From contig CALYRQ010000046.1 in NCBI GenBank assembly GCA_945483375.1, forward strand, positions 1-6,998: a stretch of 6,998 nt of DNA. The letters are read 5' to 3'. The translations under genes were made by a program, and so were the position numbers. The DNA comes from an uncultured Elusimicrobia bacterium (lineage in GTDB: Bacteria > Elusimicrobiota > Elusimicrobia > Elusimicrobiales > Elusimicrobiaceae). The notes beneath the pieces are model-generated. The model was given only the letters and a program-made list of their open reading frames with translations, searched no databases and was not told the origin of the DNA. Positions 1-5,857 of this stretch are shown here, in pieces (positions within the stretch are counted from its first letter, which is position 1; each line of letters opens with the position of its first letter).

Positions 1-1
1 G

Positions 2-1114
2 ACGGATGAAAAGCTGGGCGAAGTATTACGCGTTCCGTCTTATACGGAAAAAACCGTCGTTTTCAACCCCGAAACGGGCGGCGTGGATTTGAAAGACGCC
101 AAAGGCCATGTGGAATTTTCGGCCAAGCGTCCGTTTACGCTCACGCCGGAAAACGCTTCCCGCACGCTCTTAGTGCGTAGCGCCCGCGCGGAAAACATTT
201 TCGCCGCCGATTTGAGCGATAAAGAACTCAAAGGCGCGCTGACCGTTATCCCCGGAAAAAACGGGTTTACGCTGGTAAACGCGGTGTACGCCGAAGATTT
301 AATCCCCGCGCTTTTGGCCACCCAGGCGCAGGACGTAAAAGACCCGGCCGCTTTAAAAGCGCTTGCCGTGGTGTTCCGCTCCGCGCTCCTGCAGGCGGTG
401 GAGGCTAATGCGGCCCGTTCTTACCACATTACCGATAACGACGATACGTTTAAATTTAAAGGCATCAACCTCATTTTTAAAGATTTGCTGGACGCGTCCA
501 AACATTCCGGCGAAATCCGTTTGACCGAAGCCCAGGCCGGTTTTTATTCCGCCTGCGGCGTGGTGACGGCGGATTCGCTGGAAAACGCGGCCGTTCTGCC
601 GGGTTACGTATACTCGCCCGCAAACGTCAGCAAGTACCTTTTATCCAACCCGCCGGCGGATTTGTATTCCCGCCCGCACGATCCCACCCAGTGGGCCGGG
701 GTAAAATGGATGTACTGGTATGACGCAAAAGAGATACAAAACCGCCTCGCCTATAAACAAAACATCGGCAAACTGCGCGCGATTGTTCCCGTGCGGATGA
801 CCCCGCAGGGCCGCATTTTGTCCATGCGTTTTGAAGGCAGCAAAGGTTCGTACGAAACAAGTTCCCCGCAGGAGACCGCGTTTATTTTAAGCGCGGGCAC
901 AATGCGCTCCAACCTGTTTGATATTGTGCCGCTGTATAAGGGCAAAAATATCAAAAGCGTCTTGGTGCGCGGCTATGATACGGGGCTTGGCTACGGACTT
1001 TGTCTGCGCGGCGCGGACGGACTTGCCAAAGAGGGAGCGGACTATATGGCGATTATCAAGTATTACTTTCCCAATGCCCGCATTCTCAATACTACAACAG
1101 GAACGGTAAATTAA
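2..1114 (+). CDS. SpoIID/LytB-domain protein, 5' truncated by window edge
   Basis: The reading frame is open from the first complete codon at position 2 to the TAA at 1112-1114, so the true start lies upstream; the GTG at 83 is only an internal valine codon. About 370 residues are visible. The central and C-terminal parts follow the SpoIID/LytB order: a segment at nt 287-403 (YAEDLIPALL ... LKALAVVFRSALLQAVEAN) matching the family's 'YL..VVp.EMp...eALKAQAVAARTYA' region, a FYSACG segment near 541-558, a W...YW.DAKEIQ stretch near 692-740, and the glycine-rich RGYDTGLGYGLCLRGADGLAKEG ending near 1039, then IIKYYFPNA. Family members are peptidoglycan lytic transglycosylases or their relatives, acting outside the cytoplasmic membrane; SpoIID itself serves sporulation, but homologues occur in non-sporulating bacteria. 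By my alignment the catalytic Glu position is Leu (CTT at 311-313) and other conserved polar residues are changed, so activity is doubtful. Any signal peptide would lie outside the window. It is followed after 3 bp by a glycosyltransferase gene, suggesting an envelope role. Confidence 0.72.
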   Translation, partial: TDEKLGEVLRVPSYTEKTVVFNPETGGVDLKDAKGHVEFSAKRPFTLTPENASRTLLVRSARAENIFAADLSDKELKGALTVIPGKNGFTLVNAVYAEDLIPALLATQAQDVKDPAALKALAVVFRSALLQAVEANAARSYHITDNDDTFKFKGINLIFKDLLDASKHSGEIRLTEAQAGFYSACGVVTADSLENAAVLPGYVYSPANVSKYLLSNPPADLYSRPHDPTQWAGVKWMYWYDAKEIQNRLAYKQNIGKLRAIVPVRMTPQGRILSMRFEGSKGSYETSSPQETAFILSAGTMRSNLFDIVPLYKGKNIKSVLVRGYDTGLGYGLCLRGADGLAKEGADYMAIIKYYFPNARILNTTTGTVN

Positions 1115-1117
1115 CTC

Positions 1118-2365
1118 ATGGAAAAGACAAAAATTCTGTATTTCATCACCCGCCTGGACCAAGGCGGCGCGCAAGCCAGCGTGCTGATGACGCTTAAAAC
1201 CTTAAATAAACAACAATTTGAAACGTATTTGGCTTCCGGCCCCGGCGGACGCCTGGACGGCAAAGTGAAAAACGACGCGAAAAACGTGTTTTTTATCTCC
1301 GCCCTGCGCCACGATATCCGCCCCAAATACTTCTTCCACGATTTGTGGGCCGTATTCCAGATGGGCCGCGTGCTCCGCAAAGTGCGGCCGGACATTGTTC
1401 ACACCAACGCCCCCAAAGCGGGCGTTTTGGGGCGTATCGCCGCGCGGATTTTTTGGCGCAAAGCCAAAGTGGTGCACACGTTCCACGGCCTGGGTTTTGC
1501 CAAAGAACAGGGCGAAAAACGCTTCCAGTTTTTTGTGGCGGTGGAAAAATTCTGCGCCAAATTTACCGACGTATTAGTGTTTGTTTCGCGCAAAAACGCC
1601 GCCGAAGCCAAGCAGTTGGGCATCGGTAAAGGCGTACGCACGGAGCTCATCCGCGCCGGCGTAAATTTTAACCCTATTCTGCCCTTAAAATTTGACCCGT
1701 CCGCCAAAAAAGCCTCTTTAAAAATTCCCGCCAACGCCAAAGTGGTGCTGGCTCTTTCTAATTTTAAAGCGCTCAAAAACCCCATTCACTTTGTGCTGGC
1801 CGCTTATAAAGTGCTCTGCCAAATGAAAAACGTCTATTTCATTTTTACGGGCGAAGGCCCGCTGAAAGTGACGGCGGAAAATCTGGCGAAAAATTTAAGT
1901 ATCGAAAAACAGGTCATTTTCCCCGGCTGGCGTAACGACGCGCTGGAAATGTTGGCCATCAGCGACGTATTTGCCAGCGTGTCCCTTCGCGAAGGACTGC
2001 CGATGTCACTTCTGGAAGCGATGTCTATGCGCGTTCCCGCGGTGTGCTACGACGTGGACGGTATTAGCGAAGTGGTGACGGACAACAAAACGGGGTTCCT
2101 CGTTAAACCCAACGACATCAACACGTTTGCCGACAAATTAAAAGTGCTGTTGCGCCACGCCGCCCTGCGCGAACGGTTTGAAGCCGCCATCGACCACCGC
2201 GATTTTTCCGAATTTACGTCTTCCACCATGGTCAAAAAACAGGAACGCCTGTACAGAAGCCTCGTACCGCCCACCAAGAAAAACGGCGGCAAAAGACGGT
2301 TTTTCAGAAAACGCAGAAATTTTAAAAAATCTAACCCGGGAGTAAAAAATGGATTACGCAATTAA
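1118..2365 (+). CDS. GT4-family glycosyltransferase (group 1)
   Basis: This 415-residue protein has the two-Rossmann GT-B layout of retaining glycosyltransferases of family GT4, which move a sugar from a nucleotide donor to a lipid- or polysaccharide-linked acceptor at the cytoplasmic face of the membrane. Visible marks are the N-terminal glycine loop (LDQGGAQ, residues 13-19), HTNAPKAGVLGRIAAR (95-110), HTFHG (120-124), the start of the second domain near 207 (KVVLALSNF), FTGEGP (243-248), FPGWRND (268-274) and the EX7E donor-site pair E292/E300 in REGLPMSLLEAM, then GISEVV..N.TGFLV (315-329). No membrane segment is evident. The last 29 residues contain 13 Lys/Arg, an unusual basic tail. The ATG at 1118 lies 3 bp after the preceding stop with a weak AGGAA at 1099-1103. 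Its 3' end overlaps the acyl-CoA dehydrogenase gene by 17 bp, so the two are surely co-transcribed. The exact sugar and acceptor cannot be told from the sequence. Confidence 0.88.
   Translation: MEKTKILYFITRLDQGGAQASVLMTLKTLNKQQFETYLASGPGGRLDGKVKNDAKNVFFISALRHDIRPKYFFHDLWAVFQMGRVLRKVRPDIVHTNAPKAGVLGRIAARIFWRKAKVVHTFHGLGFAKEQGEKRFQFFVAVEKFCAKFTDVLVFVSRKNAAEAKQLGIGKGVRTELIRAGVNFNPILPLKFDPSAKKASLKIPANAKVVLALSNFKALKNPIHFVLAAYKVLCQMKNVYFIFTGEGPLKVTAENLAKNLSIEKQVIFPGWRNDALEMLAISDVFASVSLREGLPMSLLEAMSMRVPAVCYDVDGISEVVTDNKTGFLVKPNDINTFADKLKVLLRHAALRERFEAAIDHRDFSEFTSSTMVKKQERLYRSLVPPTKKNGGKRRFFRKRRNFKKSNPGVKNGLRN
2338..2342 (+). promoter_or_regulatory. Ribosome binding site of the acyl-CoA dehydrogenase, inside the upstream gene
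   Basis: GGGAG lies 6 bases before the ATG at 2349 and wholly inside the 3' end of the glycosyltransferase gene. It fixes the dehydrogenase start at 2349 and the 17 bp overlap (2349-2365), an arrangement that favours translational coupling. Confidence 0.65.
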
Positions 2366-3584
2366 CGAAATGGAGCAAGAGGTTCTCAACACCACGCGGG
2401 AACTCGCCCAAAAAAAGCTAAAACCCCTGCGCGCCGAAATGGACGCGAAAGAACAATTTTCCCAAGAAATGTTGGAAGAGTATAAAAAATCCGGCATTTT
2501 CGGTCTGTGGCTGCCCGAGGAATACGGCGGTCTTGGCGGTGGCATTACGTGCCTGGCGATGGCGTTTGAAGAATTATCCCGCGCCTGCGCCGGCCTTGCC
2601 TTAACCCCCGGTACGTCCGCCCTGGGCGCGATTCCCATGTACCTGGCCGCCACCAAAGAACAGCGCGAACGCTGGTGTCCGGACCTGGCAAGCGGCAAAA
2701 AACTGTGGGCCTTTGCCTTAACGGAACCCGAAGCCGGCTCCGACGCCACCGCCTTAAAAACCACTGCTATTAAAGACGGCGACTATTACGTGGTGAACGG
2801 TTCCAAACATTTTATTTCCACCGGCAAAGAAGCCGATTTTTACACCGTGGCCGTTAATACCAATCCCGCCCGCGGCGCGCGCGGTATTTCGCTTTTGGTA
2901 ATTGAAAAAGGCACGCCCGGTTTCTCTTTCGGCAAGAAAGAAGAAAAAATGGGTATCCGCTCCAACCCGACGTACGAACTGATTTTTGAAAATGTCCGCG
3001 TACCGAAAGAAAACCTGCTGGGCAGTGAAGGCCGCGGTCTTCTCTATTTGCAGGAAACGCTCGACTATTCCCGCCCCGGCGTGGCGGCGCAGGCCGTAGG
3101 TATCGCTCAGGGCGCGTTGGACGTAACTATTCCCTATTTGCGCACCCGCAAACAGTTTGGTCAGCCGATTATTACGTTCCAGGCTTTGGGCCACAAAGTG
3201 GCGGAACTGGCGGCCAAAACGGAAGCCGGCCGCGCATTGGTGTACAATTTAACGCACCGCATGGACGAGGAATTTTTGCCCGCCGTCAAAAACGCGCTTG
3301 CCAACGGCACCACTGTGCATGATGAGCTTAAAAAGTTAAAAGGCGCGCGCTGGACCAAGTACAGCGCCGAAGCCAAACTGTTCTGCTCCAACGTGGCGAT
3401 GGAAGTGGCCGACGAATGCGTCACCCTGTGCGGCGGTATCGCGTATATGCGCGATTTCCCGCTTGAAAAATACATGCGTGACGCCAAAATCACCCAAATT
3501 TACGAAGGGACCGTGCACATTCAAAAGAACGAAATCATCACGGCTCTCATTAAAGAATACGCCGCCAAAGGCGATGAGGAGTAA
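2349..3584 (+). CDS. Acyl-CoA dehydrogenase (butyryl-CoA dehydrogenase-like)
   Basis: A 411-residue FAD-dependent acyl-CoA dehydrogenase. Such enzymes interconvert acyl-CoA and 2-enoyl-CoA with ETF as electron partner; in anaerobes the paired ETF usually makes them run as enoyl-CoA reductases. The N-terminal helical domain carries PEEYGGLGGG (56-65), the middle domain the signature TEPEAGSDAT (125-134) and a FAD/substrate segment around GSKHFIS (151-157) and KMGIRSNPT (200-208), and the C-terminal domain RTRKQFGQPI..FQ (265-278) and MRDAKITQIYEGT (376-388). E386 in YEGT occupies the catalytic-base position of short- and medium-chain members. The family is usually about 380 residues; the excess is mostly an insertion around 305-335 (AVKNALANG, HDELKKLKG) in the C-terminal domain. 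etfB follows after 2 bp and then etfA, the same order as in bcd-etfBA and carCDE operons. Butyryl-, acryloyl- or another short enoyl-CoA could be the substrate, and no other beta-oxidation gene is present to decide. Confidence 0.93.
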   Translation: MDYAINEMEQEVLNTTRELAQKKLKPLRAEMDAKEQFSQEMLEEYKKSGIFGLWLPEEYGGLGGGITCLAMAFEELSRACAGLALTPGTSALGAIPMYLAATKEQRERWCPDLASGKKLWAFALTEPEAGSDATALKTTAIKDGDYYVVNGSKHFISTGKEADFYTVAVNTNPARGARGISLLVIEKGTPGFSFGKKEEKMGIRSNPTYELIFENVRVPKENLLGSEGRGLLYLQETLDYSRPGVAAQAVGIAQGALDVTIPYLRTRKQFGQPIITFQALGHKVAELAAKTEAGRALVYNLTHRMDEEFLPAVKNALANGTTVHDELKKLKGARWTKYSAEAKLFCSNVAMEVADECVTLCGGIAYMRDFPLEKYMRDAKITQIYEGTVHIQKNEIITALIKEYAAKGDEE

Positions 3585-3586
3585 TT

Positions 3587-4384
3587 ATGCACATTGTAGC
3601 TTGCGTGAAGCAAACCCCTAAATCCGATAACGTAAAAATCGACCCCGCCACCGGCTGCTTAATCCGCTCCGGCGCGGCGAGCGCGATGAACCCTTTTGAC
3701 GAATACGCTTTGGAAGAAGCCGTCATGCTCAAAGAACAATTAGGCGGCACGGTGTCCGTGATTACCATGGGCCCGCCACAGGCCGAAGCCGTCTTGCGCG
3801 ACAGTATCGCGCGCGGCGCGGACAAGGTCTACCAGTTGGGCGACATGGCGTTTGCCGGGTCCGACACGTGGTCGACGAGCTACGCGCTCTCCAAAGGCAT
3901 TGAAAAAATCAATTCGTTGGAACCCGTGGACCTCGTCATCTGCGGCAAACAAACCAACGACAGCGACACCGGCCACATCGGCCCGCAGGTTTCCGCCTGG
4001 ATGAAATGGCCCAACGCCGCATTTGTTAAAAAAGTGGTGGCGGTAAATGAAAAATCCATTACCGTGGAACGCTTGACCGAGGACGGAAGCGAAACCTTGG
4101 AGATTCCTTTCCCGTGCGTTATCAGTGTGGTAAAAGACATTAACAGCCCGCGCGTGCGCAGCGTAAAAGGCCGCATGGCCGCCAAACGCGCCGAAGTAAC
4201 CAAATGGACCGCTGACGACGTGGCGGCGGATAAAACCAAACTGGGGATGAAAAACTGCCCGACGCGCGTAGTCAAATCGTTCGTGCCCAAACGCGAAGTC
4301 TGCGCCGCATGCGTGGAAGGCGCAAACGCCAAAGAAAGAGGGGCCAACCTGGTGGACACCCTCAAAGAAAACAAATATATTTAA
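3587..4384 (+). CDS. etfB: Electron transfer flavoprotein subunit beta, bifurcating-like
   Basis: This 265-residue protein matches EtfB throughout: MHIVACVKQ (1-9), NPFDEYALEEA (35-45), VITMGPPQAE (58-67), FAGSDT (89-94), ICGKQTNDSDTGHIGPQ (118-134) and the recognition-loop region INSPRVRSVKGRMAAKR (185-201) that docks on the dehydrogenase. The DSDT..IGP loop resembles the DGDTAQVGP form of clostridial ETFs, which bind a second FAD and take electrons from NADH, rather than the AMP-binding form of mitochondrial-type ETFs. I infer a flavin-bifurcating beta subunit that splits an NADH hydride between the acyl-CoA dehydrogenase and a ferredoxin or flavodoxin. A CxxC pair at 239-242 with C224 nearby is unusual in this C-terminal region. 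A strong GAGGAG (3576-3581) lies 5 bases before the ATG, overlapping the end of the dehydrogenase gene, which ends 2 bp upstream. Confidence 0.93.
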   Translation: MHIVACVKQTPKSDNVKIDPATGCLIRSGAASAMNPFDEYALEEAVMLKEQLGGTVSVITMGPPQAEAVLRDSIARGADKVYQLGDMAFAGSDTWSTSYALSKGIEKINSLEPVDLVICGKQTNDSDTGHIGPQVSAWMKWPNAAFVKKVVAVNEKSITVERLTEDGSETLEIPFPCVISVVKDINSPRVRSVKGRMAAKRAEVTKWTADDVAADKTKLGMKNCPTRVVKSFVPKREVCAACVEGANAKERGANLVDTLKENKYI

Positions 4385-4397
4385 GGATTATTAACTT

Positions 4398-5384
4398 ATG
4401 AAAGATTTTAAAAACGTTTGGATTTTTGCCCAAGCCCAGCGCGGCAAATTAAGTCCCACGGCCTATGAACTGCTTAGTGCGGGCCGCAAACTGGCCGACG
4501 ATTTAGGCGAAAAACTCTGCGCCGTGCTGTTGGGGCGCGACGTGGAAAAATTCGCCCAAGATTTGTTTGAGCACGGTGCGGATGCTGTATACGTGTGCGA
4601 TAATCCGGCTTTGGAAAATTACGTCGACGACGTATACGCTAAAGTGCTGGCCGACATGGTGGCCGAATATAAGCCCAATAAATTTTTATTGCCCGCCACC
4701 AACCTGGGCCGCTCGCTTTCCGCCAAATCGGCCGTGTTTATCGGTACGGGTTTAACCGCCGACGCGACTGAAGTGGTAATTAATAAAGAAGACGGCCAAT
4801 TACACGCCACCCGCCCGACGTTCGGCGGCAATTTAATGGCTACGATTACCTGCGCACATACGCGCCCGGAAATGTGTTCCCTGCGCCCGATGTCGTACGA
4901 AAAGGCCGCGCGCGCGGAAGGCCGCACGGGCGAAGTGATTAAATTTGCGTTTAACCCGGCCAAGCATACGTCTTTGGCAAAATTTTTGCAGTTTATCAAA
5001 AGCGAAGGCGACGGGCTTGATTTGTCCGAAGCCGAAATTATCGTGGCCGGCGGCCGCGGTGTGGGCAAGGCGGAAGGGTTTGCCTTGCTTAAAAAATTGG
5101 CGGATCGCTTGGGCGGTGCGGTGGCGGCGTCGCGCGCTCCCGTGGATAACGGCTGGATTGATTACCGCTATCAAATTGGCTTAACGGGCCGCACGGTAAA
5201 GCCGAAACTGTATATCGCGTGCGGGATTTCCGGCCAGATTCAGCATATGGCCGGGATGAGCGGCTCGGACATAATTGTCGCCGTGAATAAAGATCCGGAA
5301 GCCCCGATTATGAAAGTGGCCAACTATGCGGTGGAGGGGGATCTGTATGATGTAATCCCCGCCATGCTGGAAGCGCTTAAATAA
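4398..5384 (+). CDS. etfA: Electron transfer flavoprotein subunit alpha
   Basis: This 328-residue protein is an EtfA of ordinary length without an N-terminal ferredoxin domain. The N-terminal half pairs with EtfB (LLPATNLGRSLSAK 97-110, GLTADATE 118-125, RPTFGGNLMATI 139-150). The C-terminal half is the FAD domain: AGGRGVG (217-223), SRAPVDNGW (245-253), QIGLTGRTVKPKLYIACGIS (259-278) and IQHMAGM (281-287), then IVAVNKDPEAPI (293-304). Ser245, Arg246, Gln259, Thr263 and His283 line up with the FAD-contacting residues of human ETF alpha (Ser248, Arg249, Gln262, Thr266, His286) at a constant offset of three. Leu262 falls where most family members have Gln (QTG becomes LTG). AAGGA at 4383-4387 lies 10 bases before the ATG at 4398, overlapping the stop codon of etfB. 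As the last gene before a hairpin terminator it closes the unit; the protein should form the mobile electron shuttle to the dehydrogenase. Confidence 0.94.
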   Translation: MKDFKNVWIFAQAQRGKLSPTAYELLSAGRKLADDLGEKLCAVLLGRDVEKFAQDLFEHGADAVYVCDNPALENYVDDVYAKVLADMVAEYKPNKFLLPATNLGRSLSAKSAVFIGTGLTADATEVVINKEDGQLHATRPTFGGNLMATITCAHTRPEMCSLRPMSYEKAARAEGRTGEVIKFAFNPAKHTSLAKFLQFIKSEGDGLDLSEAEIIVAGGRGVGKAEGFALLKKLADRLGGAVAASRAPVDNGWIDYRYQIGLTGRTVKPKLYIACGISGQIQHMAGMSGSDIIVAVNKDPEAPIMKVANYAVEGDLYDVIPAMLEALK

Positions 5385-5411
5385 CGGCTGGTGTTATCTT
5401 TTGAAAGACGC

Positions 5412-5451
5412 ACGAAACGCAAAGAAAATTTCTTTGCGTTTCGTTGCTTTT
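5412..5451 (+). terminator. Hairpin terminator after etfA
   Basis: A perfect inverted repeat has 16-base arms at 5412-5427 (ACGAAACGCAAAGAAA) and 5429-5444 around a single A; in practice the AAAATTT centre would open as a loop, leaving about 13 pairs. It is followed by TTGCTTTTA, a short and interrupted U-tract. It starts 28 bp after the etfA stop and fits an intrinsic terminator of moderate strength, possibly active on both strands. Confidence 0.65.
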
Positions 5452-5513
5452 AAGGGCCAACAATTTGCCAAATTCTGTTATCTTGTGCGTCCCTCGGCCT
5501 TGACGTGCCATCC

Positions 5514-5593
5514 AGGCACGCCTATACGGCCGACTAGCCCGCACAACCTAACGCGAATTTGGCAAATCAGGCAATCTCCTATAGTGTTATTCT
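5514..5593 (+). repeat. Degenerate direct repeat unit, copy A
   Basis: Copy A begins with AGGCACGCCTATACG (5514-5528) and ends with GTGTTATTCT (5584-5593). It pairs with copy B, offset by 110-111 bp. The first 15 bases are identical, and 28 of the last 36 bases (5558-5593 against 5669-5704) match. The middle is more diverged. Confidence 0.7.
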
Positions 5594-5608
5594 GCAGTGT
5601 TATTCTGC
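5583..5608 (+). repeat. 13 bp perfect tandem duplication
   Basis: AGTGTTATTCTGC occurs twice back to back (5583-5595 and 5596-5608). It lies at the junction between the two larger repeat units and is consistent with slippage or a target-type duplication at an insertion boundary. Confidence 0.85.
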
Positions 5609-5623
5609 GCTGCACGGTACTTG

Positions 5624-5704
5624 AGGCACGCCTATACGCCCCACTAAATCCCGCCACATAAAGTCGGTTTTGAAAAATCATATAATCTTCTACGGTGTTA
5701 TTCT
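5624..5704 (+). repeat. Degenerate direct repeat unit, copy B
   Basis: Copy B begins with the same AGGCACGCCTATACG (5624-5638) and ends with GGTGTTATTCT at 5704. The distance from the first 15-mer to the closing GTTATTCT is 73 bp, against 72 bp in copy A, so the unit structure is preserved despite base changes. Confidence 0.7.
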
Positions 5705-5745
5705 AATCTAAAATCAGTCAATGCGGGGCAAAGTTATTCTAATCT
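5697..5745 (+). repeat. 13 bp direct repeat, 36 bp period
   Basis: GTTATTCTAATCT is found at 5697-5709 and again at 5733-5745. The second copy runs on into GCACGG, as the motif at 5599 does after a few bases (CTGCACGG at 5610-5617), linking it to the same repeat family. Confidence 0.75.
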
Positions 5746-5763
5746 GCACGGCGTGCCGTTGCC

Positions 5764-5792
5764 GTCATTCCGGGCGCGGCCCCGGAATCCAG
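5764..5792 (+). repeat. REP-like hairpin element
   Basis: ATTCCGGG (5767-5774) and CCCGGAAT (5781-5788) form a perfect 8 bp stem around a 6-base loop, flanked by GTC and CCAG. The form GTCATTCCsGG...CCsGAATCCAG is a widespread interspersed repeat type in bacterial genomes (similar in layout to neisserial dRS3). No T-tract follows, so a terminator is unlikely. Confidence 0.65.
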
Positions 5793-5857
5793 TCCGTTTA
5801 TAAAGTCATTCTGAGGTGTTTTTGCTCAGGTTCTTCCAATTTTTTATTGACATCCTC

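Larger units (their letters stand above)
5452..5857. other. Non-coding repeat-rich spacer
   Basis: No convincing gene lies here. The spacer between the etfA terminator and the next promoter holds eight short GT(T/C)AT(T)C-type motifs counting one just before the terminator (starts 5393, 5477, 5586, 5599, 5697, 5733, 5764, 5805), all in one orientation. It also holds three GGCACGCC octamers (5515, 5625 and, inverted, 5750), a small hairpin at 5504-5520 (CGTGCC, loop ATCCA, GGCACG), and a short palindrome AATTTGCCAAATT at 5462-5474 echoed at 5555-5567. The reading frames across it have no ribosome binding site and no recognisable protein character. It looks like an accumulation of decayed interspersed repeats. 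Confidence 0.7.

Noticed and set aside
3880..4374. Long - strand reading frame opposite etfB
   Set aside because: etfB on the + strand is certain from its motifs; the opposite frame is a by-product of GC-rich codon use, as are the other long antisense frames across 1-5384.
5412..5444. Perfect inverted repeat as an insertion-sequence end or operator
   Set aside because: There is no transposase or matching distant partner, and its place just after etfA with a following T-rich run fits a terminator better.
5401..5661. An 86-codon + strand reading frame in the spacer
   Set aside because: It starts at a TTG inside the terminator region, has no ribosome binding site, crosses the hairpin and repeat copy A, and its translation has no recognisable protein character.
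5478..5681. A 67-codon - strand reading frame in the spacer
   Set aside because: It is made of the repeat copies read backwards, has no start signal and no family resemblance.
5477..5745. CRISPR array
   Set aside because: The repeats differ in sequence and spacing (13, 36, 31, 41 and about 110 bp) and there are no uniform spacers or cas genes.
5847..5852. TTGACA as the -35 element
   Set aside because: It is a perfect hexamer, but no -10-like sequence lies 16-19 bp downstream; the TTGACT 11 bp later pairs with TAAAAT and brackets the dyad.
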